A stretch of 64,000 bases of DNA from Leclercia sp. LSNIH1. Its GTDB lineage: Bacteria > Pseudomonadota > Gammaproteobacteria > Enterobacterales > Enterobacteriaceae. The DNA lies in the NCBI RefSeq assembly GCF_002902985.1, contig NZ_CP026167.1:4712001-4776000 (forward strand). Reading direction: 5' to 3'. A program made the position numbers and the translations under genes. Numbering within the stretch: position 1 is the first letter of the stretch; every line of letters begins with the position of its first letter. Below are positions 8,546-17,167 of this stretch, piece after piece. Under the pieces are notes generated by a model, which was given only the letters and a program-made list of their open reading frames with translations, had not been told where the DNA came from and did not search any database.

Positions 8546-11500
8546 ATGGCAAAGATGACCGAATCCGATATTGAAGTAATGGCGATTGAGCACCTGCAAG
8601 GTCTGGGCTATGAGTATGTTTACGGCCCGGACATTGAACCCAGTGGCATCAATCCGTTACGTAGCTATCAGCAGGTTATCCTTGAAGATAAAGTGCGTAC
8701 TGCCCTGCAACGTCTGAACCCGCACCTTAGCGAACAGAAGTGTGAGGAAGCCCTGAAACAGGTGATGCAGATCAGCACACCTGACCTGATGGCAAACAAT
8801 CTGGCTTTTCATCGCCTGTTGACCGAAGGAATTAATATCGAAGTCAGTAAGGATGGTAATACACAAGGAGAGCTGGCCTGCCTGATCGACTTTAACGATC
8901 CCACGAATAATGAATTTCTGGTCATTAATCAGCTCACCATCAAAGAAGGCAACCATACCCGTAGACCGGATCTTATTTTGTTCATCAACGGTCTGCCATT
9001 AGTCGTTATCGAACTTAAAAATGCCGCTGACGAAAATGCAACGGTTGCAGGTGCTTATAACCAGATTAAAACCTATCAGAACCAAATCCCCAGCCTGTTT
9101 ACCTACAATACATTTAATGTGATATCTGACGGGCTGGAAGCCAAAGCGGGGACGGTTTCTGCCGATTTCAGTCGTTATATGACATGGAAAACATCAAACG
9201 GCAAAACGCAAGCCACCAGTACCCAGCCAATGCTCGAAGTCCTGTTACAGGGGTTGCTTAATCCTGTAACACTGCTGGATATGATCCGCCACTTTATCGT
9301 GTTTGAGGCCAGCAAACATGAAGACAGCAAAGGGATTATCAGTATCCGTACTGTTAAAAAAATGGCGGCTTATCATCAATACTACGCTGTCAATGCGGCG
9401 GTACTTTCCACTATCCGTGCCTCGGCGGTGAATGCGGACTCCCCCTCTGCCGAAGTAGCAGTACGCCAGCAGGGGCGTAACAGTAAAGATCTCGTTAATG
9501 CGCAAAAAACCGGGGACCGCAAAGCGGGCGTAGTCTGGCATACCCAAGGTTCCGGTAAATCGCTTTCGATGGTGTTTTATACCGGGAAAATTGTACTGGC
9601 GCTGGATAATCCGACCGTGGTTGTGATCACTGACCGTAACGACCTTGATGATCAGCTATTCGGTACGTTTTCTTCTGCTACACAGCTACTACGTCAGACA
9701 CCTAAACAGGCTGATAACCGGGAAGAACTCAAAGAATATTTGCGCGTCGCGTCTGGTGGTGTGGTGTTTACCACTATTCAAAAATTTCAACCTGATGATG
9801 GCAGTAATATCTTTGAGTTGCTGTCAGACAGAACCAATATTGTCGTTATCGCTGATGAAGCCCACCGCTCACAGTACAGTTTCAGCGCCAAAGAAGTTGA
9901 CGTGAAAGACAGCGAAGGCAACGTAACAGGTAAGCGCACCGTTTATGGCTTTGCCAAATATATGCGTGATGCCTTACCCAATGCGACCTATCTGGGCTTT
10001 ACCGGAACCCCCATAGAAAAAACGGACGTAAATACCCCTGCTGTTTTCGGTAACTACGTTGATATCTACGATATTTCGCAGGCCGTTGAAGACGGTGCAA
10101 CCGTGCGTATCTTCTATGAAAGTCGTCTGGCGAAAATTGCCATCAGTGATGAGGGTCGACAGCTTATCGAAGAGTTTGACGATGAGTTTAACGAGGATGA
10201 GCTGACACTTACCCAGAAAGAACGTTCTAAATGGGCCAGAATCGAAGGGCTGATTGGCAGTTCAAAACGCATTAAAGCCATTGCAGCGGATATGGTCCAG
10301 CACTTTGAACAACGCTTAAAGTCCAATGCCGATCATGGCAAGGGCATGATTGTTACCATGTCCCGTCGTATTGCCGCTGAATTGTATAAGGAAATCGTCG
10401 CACTTAAACCCGAATGGCATAGCGATGATTTAAATGACGGCGTGATTAAAGTCGTGATGACCTCTTCCGCTGCTGACGGGCCAGAAATCGCTAAACACCA
10501 TACCACTAAAAAAGAACGTCAGGTTCTGGCTAACCGAATGAAAGACGACGACGACAAGCTGAAACTGGTGATAGTGCGTGATATGTGGCTGACCGGCTTT
10601 GATGCGCCAAGTATGCATACCCTGTATATCGACAAACCGATGAAGGGCCACAACCTGATGCAGGCCATTGCCCGTGTCAACCGCGTGTACAAGGACAAAA
10701 TCGGTGGTCTAGTGGTTGACTATCTGGGTATTGCTTCTGATTTAAAAGAAGCCTTGTCGTTCTACTCCGATGCCGGAGGACGTGGTGATCCAGCCGAAGT
10801 TCAGGAAGAAGCCGTAACGCTCATGCAGGAAAAGCTGGAAATCCTGGAAGGCATGATGCATGGATACGATTACAAAGCTTACTTTGCCGCAACTACCTCA
10901 CAACGCCTGACAATTATTCTTGAATCAGAAAACCATATTTTAGGGCTGGATAACGGTAAAGGTAAAATGCGTTTCCTGGCTGCGGTTGCAGCCTTATCGC
11001 AGGCATTTGCATTGGCGACACCGCACGATAAAGCAATGGAAGCGGCACCCGAAGTAGCATTCTTCCAGGCAGTAAAAGCCAGACTGAATAAATTTACTGA
11101 AAACTCAGACGGATCAGAAGAAGAACACAATGACAGTCTCGAAGTTCGGGTAAAACAGACTATCGATCAGGCTCTGGTTACCGATAAAGTTGTTGATATT
11201 TTTGACGCTGCTGGGATACAAAAGCCTGATATTTCCGTTCTTTCTGAAGAATTCCTTCAGGAAATGAAGGATTACCAACACAGAAATATTGCTTTGGAAA
11301 CGCTTAAAAAACTGCTTTCTGACGAGATCAAGGTTCGCTCGAATCAAAGTATCACCCAAGGCAAAAAACTGATTGATATGCTGACCTCTGCAATCAATGG
11401 CTACCAGAACAAGGTACTGACCGCAGCGGAGGTAATTGATGAGCTAATCAAGCTTGCCAAGACTATCCAGGAATCTGACAGCCTTGCCACCCAGTTAAAC

Positions 11501-11785
11501 CTCAGCGCTTATGAATATGCCTTCTATTCTGCTGTTGCAGATAACGACAGTGCTCGCGAGTTAATGGAAAAGGAAAAACTACGAGAACTGGCAGTCGTAC
11601 TTACGGAGGCTATCCGCAACAATGTCAGTCTTGACTGGACAGTGAAAGAAGCAGCAAGAGCAAAAATTCGCGTGGTGGTAAAACGTCTGCTCAAAAAATA
11701 TGGTTATCCACCCGATATGTCCTTGCTCGCCACAGAGACCATTTTGAAGCAGGCTGAACTTTTAGCTGGAGAATTAGGAAAATGA
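8546..11785 (+). CDS. hsdR: Type I restriction endonuclease/translocase subunit
   Basis: 1079 aa. The N-terminal nuclease domain shows the PD-(D/E)xK pattern (Arg-Pro-Asp-Leu near 140, Glu-Leu-Lys near 155). A superfamily 2 translocase follows with Walker A Gly-Ser-Gly-Lys-Ser (about 335) and Asp-Glu-Ala-His (about 436), then helicase motifs (Gly-Phe-Thr-Gly-Thr-Pro; Gln-Ala-Ile-Ala-Arg-Val-Asn-Arg) and a C-terminal helical HsdM-contact region. AAGGA lies before the ATG, 55 nt after hsdS. All key motifs are intact, so the system is predicted active. Confidence 0.95.
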   Translation: MAKMTESDIEVMAIEHLQGLGYEYVYGPDIEPSGINPLRSYQQVILEDKVRTALQRLNPHLSEQKCEEALKQVMQISTPDLMANNLAFHRLLTEGINIEVSKDGNTQGELACLIDFNDPTNNEFLVINQLTIKEGNHTRRPDLILFINGLPLVVIELKNAADENATVAGAYNQIKTYQNQIPSLFTYNTFNVISDGLEAKAGTVSADFSRYMTWKTSNGKTQATSTQPMLEVLLQGLLNPVTLLDMIRHFIVFEASKHEDSKGIISIRTVKKMAAYHQYYAVNAAVLSTIRASAVNADSPSAEVAVRQQGRNSKDLVNAQKTGDRKAGVVWHTQGSGKSLSMVFYTGKIVLALDNPTVVVITDRNDLDDQLFGTFSSATQLLRQTPKQADNREELKEYLRVASGGVVFTTIQKFQPDDGSNIFELLSDRTNIVVIADEAHRSQYSFSAKEVDVKDSEGNVTGKRTVYGFAKYMRDALPNATYLGFTGTPIEKTDVNTPAVFGNYVDIYDISQAVEDGATVRIFYESRLAKIAISDEGRQLIEEFDDEFNEDELTLTQKERSKWARIEGLIGSSKRIKAIAADMVQHFEQRLKSNADHGKGMIVTMSRRIAAELYKEIVALKPEWHSDDLNDGVIKVVMTSSAADGPEIAKHHTTKKERQVLANRMKDDDDKLKLVIVRDMWLTGFDAPSMHTLYIDKPMKGHNLMQAIARVNRVYKDKIGGLVVDYLGIASDLKEALSFYSDAGGRGDPAEVQEEAVTLMQEKLEILEGMMHGYDYKAYFAATTSQRLTIILESENHILGLDNGKGKMRFLAAVAALSQAFALATPHDKAMEAAPEVAFFQAVKARLNKFTENSDGSEEEHNDSLEVRVKQTIDQALVTDKVVDIFDAAGIQKPDISVLSEEFLQEMKDYQHRNIALETLKKLLSDEIKVRSNQSITQGKKLIDMLTSAINGYQNKVLTAAEVIDELIKLAKTIQESDSLATQLNLSAYEYAFYSAVADNDSARELMEKEKLRELAVVLTEAIRNNVSLDWTVKEAARAKIRVVVKRLLKKYGYPPDMSLLATETILKQAELLAGELGK

Positions 11786-11836
11786 TTCCCTAAATTTTTA
11801 GCATATAAACTATTTTAAGTTATACAGGAGAAGCTA

Positions 11837-12430
11837 ATGGATAGCAGGCCATATCTTAAAACAGTACTATATATACTATCACTGTGGCTTTTATTTTTAT
11901 CATTATTAATTATGTCCTACGATAAGGTTTTGATAAAAAATGTGTGGGACTATATTTTCACTGAAAATTTTACTTTTCCGATCTCGTCATTGAGAGTGAG
12001 AAATATCGTTTTCATAGTTAGTTTGGTTTTCATCTTTATCGGTGCAATTATTTTAATAATTCTTGCAAATAGTTTTGGTTCGGGCTGGTCTGTTGCATGT
12101 ACTGTATCAGACATTAGCAATGAAAATCATGAGCATTTAGAATTTTTAACCACTTATATAATGCCCTTAGTTTTTACTGATGTCGACAGTAAACGAACTG
12201 TATTAAATTTAGGATTGATGATATTTGTCATCGGCGCGATATACGTAAAAACAAATAGGTTTTATTCAAATCCATCACTTGCAATACTCGGATTCAGAAT
12301 ATACAAAGCTAATGTTCATGATAGAGGTGTTAAAAAATGCACAATTATATGCCGTGGTGTTCTAAAAAGCACAGATAGTATAAAGTATATAAAAATCGAC
12401 GATGAAACTTATTTGGCTAAAATAATATAG
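11837..12430 (+). CDS. kwaA: Kiwa anti-phage protein KwaA (membrane component)
   Basis: 197 aa with hydrophobic segments at about 8-28, 57-80 and 122-140, a conserved Glu-His-Leu-Glu-Phe-Leu-Thr-Thr-Tyr-Ile-Met-Pro-Leu block, and a following Asn-Pro-Ser-Leu-Ala-Ile-Leu-Gly-Phe-Arg-Ile-Tyr block typical of KwaA. Known Kiwa systems pair this inner-membrane sensor with the cytoplasmic DNA-binding KwaB and act against phage at the membrane. AGGAG precedes the ATG, and kwaB starts 10 nt after its stop. It begins 51 nt after hsdR, so the two systems may share a transcript. Confidence 0.88.
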   Translation: MDSRPYLKTVLYILSLWLLFLSLLIMSYDKVLIKNVWDYIFTENFTFPISSLRVRNIVFIVSLVFIFIGAIILIILANSFGSGWSVACTVSDISNENHEHLEFLTTYIMPLVFTDVDSKRTVLNLGLMIFVIGAIYVKTNRFYSNPSLAILGFRIYKANVHDRGVKKCTIICRGVLKSTDSIKYIKIDDETYLAKII

Positions 12431-12440
12431 AGATCACAAT

Positions 12441-13412
12441 ATGTTCACTGACATTGAAAATATTTTACAATCACAGAAAATCTCTGGTGAAGCTTTTTTT
12501 GTTGCTGATACTCAAGGTGTTGTAGATATATTTAAAGTTAATCTTGAACCTAATGCCGAAGTAGATCTGACCACTTCATTTTCCAAAAGTATAATGGATA
12601 ATATCATTGAACCTAACAGAGGTAAGGCAGTAATCCCACTTGTGTCAACATTACTGGAACGAGACAAACAAGTTTTCGAATATGACCATTTAGCAATCAA
12701 TCACCTCCCTATTGAATTTACGAAGATGAACGATGTGCTAAATTTCGGAGTCAATGGTAATGCAACACAGTTTGATTTCACTACACAAAGCCTTACATCG
12801 GTAAAAGCCGTAATTTACCATATTTGTGATGGCAATGGGAACAGTGTAGTAATTTACCAACACAAATACCCTGTTTCACTACATAAGAAAACAAAAAAAT
12901 CTTTTTTTAGTTTAAATGGCAGAACCTTAGATAAAATAACTCATGATAGTATTGATATAAATGACACTATTGACTTTTTCTTCTTCCAGAATAAATATTA
13001 CGCATTAAATATTAAATTACTTGAAAGAATGTATGGGTTAGAGAGTGTGATAGATAATCTTGCAAACAACTCAACGCCATTGATAATCAGTCTTGGAATT
13101 GTTAACACACAAGGTATGCCAGCACCGCTAGATATTTTCAAGGATATGTATAAAGACAGGGCATTTATGCGTAGACTTGCTATGGTCTCGAAAGGAAGCT
13201 TAGTACAAACGGGGGTATCAATACCTCAAATACAACAAGTAATGCAGCAATTCCCTGTTTTTCAGAGAAATATTGATCTGACAGGTGGCTTAGTGAACCT
13301 TAATACGAAAGATCAAAAAAGATATTTTATCCGACTACTTAATAATGAAGCTTCTTTTGCTGCCCTCGACAACTCGCCCTTCCTGGCTGTTGAAAAAGAC
13401 TCCGCTGCTTAA
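12441..13412 (+). CDS. kwaB: Kiwa anti-phage protein KwaB (DUF4868 family)
   Basis: 323 aa, the expected length for KwaB. The C-terminal two thirds match the DUF4868 pattern (beta-rich region, then Leu-Ala-Met-Val-Ser-Lys near 248, and a terminal Lys-Arg-Tyr-Phe-Ile-Arg-Leu-Leu-Asn-Asn-Glu segment). It is always found with KwaA and is the effector or DNA-binding half of Kiwa. The ribosome binding site is weak (AGAGA), consistent with coupling to kwaA. A hairpin follows its stop. Confidence 0.88.
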   Translation: MFTDIENILQSQKISGEAFFVADTQGVVDIFKVNLEPNAEVDLTTSFSKSIMDNIIEPNRGKAVIPLVSTLLERDKQVFEYDHLAINHLPIEFTKMNDVLNFGVNGNATQFDFTTQSLTSVKAVIYHICDGNGNSVVIYQHKYPVSLHKKTKKSFFSLNGRTLDKITHDSIDINDTIDFFFFQNKYYALNIKLLERMYGLESVIDNLANNSTPLIISLGIVNTQGMPAPLDIFKDMYKDRAFMRRLAMVSKGSLVQTGVSIPQIQQVMQQFPVFQRNIDLTGGLVNLNTKDQKRYFIRLLNNEASFAALDNSPFLAVEKDSAA

Positions 13413-13421
13413 ATTTTAAAT

Positions 13422-13456
13422 GAGCATCCTCAAGCCGAATAACTTAAAGGATGCTC
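13422..13456 (+). terminator. Hairpin downstream of kwaB
   Basis: GAGCATCCT (13422-13430) pairs with AGGATGCTC (13448-13456), a perfect 9-bp stem. It lacks a strong T-run (TTCAAATTTT follows), so it is a weak intrinsic terminator candidate for the hsd-kwa transcript. Confidence 0.45.
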
Positions 13457-13842
13457 TTCAAATTTTAATAAGCATTATCAACAGCAAAAAACCTCATAAA
13501 AAACACTACTCATTTAATTTCCAAAATTAAGAAGAACATTAATAATCACCATTATATTACATGATCTTTTCCATATCCTATAGCATTACTCTCTAAAGTA
13601 TTAATATCTGAGCCTCTAATTATCTCCTTTATACAGATCAGTTCCAATATGGATAAATATTTTTGTGAAAATGGTTAACCCACATCACATAGGATAACCT
13701 TAACGTCCCTATGTTCCATTAAGTTAAGAATAACCTCAAACAAACCAAATCAGATCCCCCCCTAATAAAACAAAAATAAATTTGAATACCGTAAAATCTG
13801 GTGTCATTAATATCTTGAAAACAACAAAAAAGGAGATAAACA
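13457..13842 (+). promoter_or_regulatory. Non-coding stretch upstream of the first ankyrin gene
   Basis: No gene seen. Near its end, 13788-13799 carries ACCGTAAAATCT, preceded by a CCAAATCAGATCCCCC segment. The same 12-mer, preceded by a similar CCAACCATCTCCC segment, lies upstream of the repL-like gene (21121-21132), suggesting shared control of the two genes. AAGGAG precedes the ankyrin-gene ATG. Confidence 0.4.
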
Positions 13843-14829
13843 ATGATATCAAGCGAAAATAATAAAAATAACCTATTCCGTGTAAAGTCTAAAAATGGTG
13901 TCCTTCGTTGCCTTAAGGCTGGCGTGGATATAAATACCTGTAATGAAAAAGGTCAAACAGCTCTTTTTACCTGTAATGTACCTGAAGCTATACAGGCAAT
14001 GATTGACGCTGACATTGACATTCACCACTTGGATAATGACGGTAATAATGCATTATTCTATGCTCAAAATGTTGAAACAGTGGAACTTCTTGTCAGCAAT
14101 GGTATTAATGTTAACCACCGGAATAAGTCAGGTACCCTTGCGATTCAACATATTGATGTTTCACCAGGGTTAGTAAAATATCTTATCAAAGCTGGACTAG
14201 ATATCCATACCAAAGATAGCTATGGCAACTCCTTTCTTTTCATTCCATTTGAAGGATATGTATACGATGCACTCATTGAGGCTGGTTGCGACATTAATCA
14301 TAAAAATTTAAGCGGGCAGACAGCATTCGATTACTGGCAGTCAGAAAACCACAGCATAGCTGGTAAATATACTCACTGGGAATCTAAAAACGATAACTAC
14401 ATTCGTTTTCTTATCCGTAATATTCATCTTAAAGACAGTTCAAAAATTGTATTCACGAACATTACATTTAAATCAATTGAGCTGTTGTCGTTACTTATAA
14501 AGCAAAAAAATGAATTTGAGATAAGTGATAAGTGCATTATCACACCAACAAATGCCGACGTTAAAAAATTAATTTTACAACTAAAGAAACTGACAGACAT
14601 TAGTCATGTTTGGTTTTACATAAACAGTACATATCTACTGACTCACTATGCAGGAAGACTGCTAATTAAATGGTTAATATGTCATGATATAAAAGTTGAT
14701 ATAGAATCACTAAAAGAACGCTACTTCTATGAAGAAATCCTCCAGGAAAAATCACAGAGAGAGCAAAAGGTTTTACCAACAACGATTCAACCAGTTACCT
14801 GTAAAGCAATTACAAAAAAAAGATTATGA
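13843..14829 (+). CDS. Ankyrin-repeat protein 1
   Basis: 328 aa. The first half (about 15-170) consists of about five degenerate ankyrin repeats of 30-33 residues, each with an Ala-Gly-x-Asp-Ile-Asn/His turn and a Gly-x-x-x-Leu-Phe segment. The second half (about 180-310) is not ankyrin and carries a block shared with protein 2 at 15641-16585 (Ile-Arg-x-Ile-x-x-Lys-Asp-Ser-Ser; later Leu-Lys-Lys-x-Thr-Asp-Ile-Ser). The chain ends Thr-Lys-Lys-Arg-Leu. No signal peptide or membrane segment. Ankyrin repeats bind other proteins; the partner and the function of the C-terminal domain are unknown. Strong ribosome binding site (AAGGAG). Confidence 0.82.
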   Translation: MISSENNKNNLFRVKSKNGVLRCLKAGVDINTCNEKGQTALFTCNVPEAIQAMIDADIDIHHLDNDGNNALFYAQNVETVELLVSNGINVNHRNKSGTLAIQHIDVSPGLVKYLIKAGLDIHTKDSYGNSFLFIPFEGYVYDALIEAGCDINHKNLSGQTAFDYWQSENHSIAGKYTHWESKNDNYIRFLIRNIHLKDSSKIVFTNITFKSIELLSLLIKQKNEFEISDKCIITPTNADVKKLILQLKKLTDISHVWFYINSTYLLTHYAGRLLIKWLICHDIKVDIESLKERYFYEEILQEKSQREQKVLPTTIQPVTCKAITKKRL

Positions 14830-15184
14830 ATTGAATCTGCCTGAACACTCTCCCCTTGGCTTTAACCTTTAGTTAGATAGCCAAGGGACGCTAACATCAT
14901 TAATTTAATACAAAGCCCCACATTGCACCTTAGCACTTTGAGAAATTTATTTTTAAAAACACCCTCATCGCCAATTCATACAATATCAATTACTACTCTC
15001 AAACCAAATCAATCAAATAAAACACAGCACTTTTTGATAAAAATAATTAACAATGAAAAACAACACCTTATATGAAATATAATAAAAATATATCTATTTA
15101 ATTAAATAAATATAAAAATATATTTGCATTTTGTTTATTTAATAATATATATTTCCTTTGTTAATTAAATAAAGGAGAACTAAA
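14830..15184 (+). other. AT-rich intergenic stretch with terminator-like hairpin
   Basis: CCCTTGGCT (14853-14861) pairs with AGCCAAGGG (14879-14887) just after the ankyrin gene and may end its transcript. The remainder, especially 15090-15170, is extremely AT-rich with overlapping AATTAAATAAA palindromic tracts and probably holds the promoter for the next two genes. No coding sequence seen. Confidence 0.4.
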
Positions 15185-15625
15185 ATGAATAAAACAAACT
15201 ATCCAAGCCTGACTAACTATCTCGCAAAAACAAAAAAGAACGCAGATCTTTATAGATTATATAATCCACAATTTTCTTTTTTCTGCAAAAGTGACACTCA
15301 GGAGCAAAGATTTTATTTCGATTATTTCTCAAGACATATGGTCTCGAAGAGAAATATTTTAACCGTATTCTCTATCTATACATTCACCTCTTATAACATG
15401 AATAAAAAAGAGACAATAAAAAATTTCATTCGATTTCTCAAAACGACGAATGAAAGTACATTCCATAATGCTTTTTCATTTCGCGGTGGTAACATTTTGT
15501 ATGTAAGCAACAAAAACATGTTGAAAGAGATCTCATGGTTTTCACTCGCTCGAATTTACGAAGACATTAAAAAAATAAAGGAATATAAAACCAACCATGA
15601 CAACTATATCAGATTAGTCGCTTAA
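15185..15625 (+). CDS. Hypothetical protein between the ankyrin genes
   Basis: A basic, aromatic-rich 146-aa protein with no recognised domain and no signal peptide. AAGGAG stands before the ATG. Its stop is 15 nt before the second ankyrin gene, which has its own AGAGGAG site, so the two are most likely one operon. The pairing suggests joint function with the ankyrin protein, but no activity can be assigned. Confidence 0.6.
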   Translation: MNKTNYPSLTNYLAKTKKNADLYRLYNPQFSFFCKSDTQEQRFYFDYFSRHMVSKRNILTVFSIYTFTSYNMNKKETIKNFIRFLKTTNESTFHNAFSFRGGNILYVSNKNMLKEISWFSLARIYEDIKKIKEYKTNHDNYIRLVA

Positions 15626-15640
15626 CAGAGGAGAAAAATT

Positions 15641-16585
15641 ATGAATAACAACGCAATAAATGCATTACTCTCTTGTAAAACTCCAAAAGACATTCAGGCT
15701 TGCATTAATGCAGGCTCCGATATTAATACACTGGATTCGTTTGGAAGAAATATACTGTTTTACTGTAAAAACCCAAGAATGATTGACACTCTGGTTAAAG
15801 CAGGAATAGATTTTAACCATGCTGACAACTATGGTCACAATGTTTTGTTTAACCAGCGAAATCCTCACATACTGAAAAAATTGATTGATTCCGGCGTAGA
15901 TATACACCACAAAAATGGTCTCGGCCAAACCTGTTTATGCTCGTTAGCTGATAATATATCCTGTTGCAAAACCCTGATCAATGCTGGAATTAATGTCAAC
16001 AATGTGGATAAATGCGGAAGAACAATACTTTTTTACGTAAAAAATCACTCTATCTTTGATTTGATGGTTCAGGCCGGTTGCGATATAAACCACAGAGATA
16101 ACCAGGGTCACGGTATTTTTGAAATTTGCTATTCATTAGGCGATTTCAAAGCCAAAATGCTCATTCGTCATATTAGTATGAAGGATAGCAGTCCAGTAAT
16201 TTTCAACTACCTCAACAGCGAAAGTCTGCAGATAATGGATTTGCTTCAGAAGAAAAACCTTAACTTTACTATCTCTGATAACTGCCAGGTTTATCTAAGT
16301 GCCAATGAAAATGAAATGAGCTCTTTCTTCAGTGAACTAAAGAAGAAGACAGATATCAGCAACACACATTTTCGCCATATTGTACTGCGAGGTTATGATT
16401 TACGCGGGGACATTGAAACCATTAAATGGTTTATCCGCAATGACATCAAAATAGATAAAAAACAACTGGAACAGCATATTCGACATGATGAGATTTGTAA
16501 ATATATAGCAGAACATGAGAGAAAGAAACTTAGCGAAATTATGAAACAAACAATCTCTTTAATGCCAGTAAAACGTAGATTGTAA
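15641..16585 (+). CDS. Ankyrin-repeat protein 2
   Basis: 314 aa, a paralogue of the protein at 13843-14829. About five ankyrin units cover residues 1-170 (Ala-Gly-Ser-Asp-Ile-Asn, Ala-Gly-Ile-Asp-Phe-Asn, Ser-Gly-Val-Asp-Ile-His, Ala-Gly-Ile-Asn-Val-Asn, Ala-Gly-Cys-Asp-Ile-Asn). The C-terminal domain shares the Lys-Asp-Ser-Ser block and the Lys-Lys-Thr-Asp-Ile-Ser block, and the chain ends Val-Lys-Arg-Arg-Leu. The divergence shows an old duplication. The gene lies directly upstream of the mobilisation genes. Confidence 0.82.
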   Translation: MNNNAINALLSCKTPKDIQACINAGSDINTLDSFGRNILFYCKNPRMIDTLVKAGIDFNHADNYGHNVLFNQRNPHILKKLIDSGVDIHHKNGLGQTCLCSLADNISCCKTLINAGINVNNVDKCGRTILFYVKNHSIFDLMVQAGCDINHRDNQGHGIFEICYSLGDFKAKMLIRHISMKDSSPVIFNYLNSESLQIMDLLQKKNLNFTISDNCQVYLSANENEMSSFFSELKKKTDISNTHFRHIVLRGYDLRGDIETIKWFIRNDIKIDKKQLEQHIRHDEICKYIAEHERKKLSEIMKQTISLMPVKRRL

Positions 16586-16640
16586 CCTCCACCCCTCCTC
16601 ACTGTCATAATGAATTTAATATGAACCCTATTTTCACCCA

Positions 16641-16669
16641 GAGCAGATTACCTAATTAGCAATCTGCTC
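16641..16669. repeat. Perfect 9-bp inverted repeat upstream of mobC-mobA
   Basis: GAGCAGATT (16641-16649) and AATCTGCTC (16661-16669) around an 11-nt loop, about 95 bp before mobC. No T-run follows, so it is a poor terminator. The position suits an oriT inverted repeat or a MobC binding site; this is inference. Confidence 0.45.
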
Positions 16670-16762
16670 CACCTATCTTATTTATAAATTTCGACACTGC
16701 CTTGACTTATTTTACCAATGCGCTAACTGTAGATCATGAACACATTTTAAAAAAGGTTAGAT

Positions 16763-17167
16763 ATGCATAAAAATGAAAGTAAAGAAGATCTATCAAGAAG
16801 CTCAAGAAGAGGTAAATTCCATACAGCAAAATATACACCTAATGAAGTTCGAACTCACTGCGTCAGCGTTCGGTTAAACGAAGAAGAATTATCTATTCTC
16901 GATAGTAAAAGAGGCCCTTATAAAAAAGGGGAATGGCTAAGAATGGCATCCCTCAACAAACTCCCACCGGTGTTACCTGAAATCAATCGTGAAGCATGGA
17001 TTAAACTCGGCAACCTTTCACAGGATTTAAACCGCCTGCTGAATCATCTCGACAGCAAAAGCCCTGACAGCGAACTGACCCGTACAGAACTCTTCGCCCT
17101 GCGCAGACAAATCAAAACTCTCAGGGATCACCTTATTCCATCAACCTTTCTGGAGCAAGACCAGTGA
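16763..17167 (+). CDS. mobC: MobC-family mobilisation accessory protein
   Basis: 134 aa, MobC-like, similar to the orphan copy at 3837-4271 from Thr-His-Cys-Val-Ser-Val-Arg through the Ser-Glu-Leu-x-x-Thr-Glu-x-Phe-Ala segment. It is predicted to bind oriT DNA and assist the relaxase. Its stop overlaps the relaxase GTG start (GTGA), a typical mobC-mobA coupling. Confidence 0.85.
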   Translation: MHKNESKEDLSRSSRRGKFHTAKYTPNEVRTHCVSVRLNEEELSILDSKRGPYKKGEWLRMASLNKLPPVLPEINREAWIKLGNLSQDLNRLLNHLDSKSPDSELTRTELFALRRQIKTLRDHLIPSTFLEQDQ

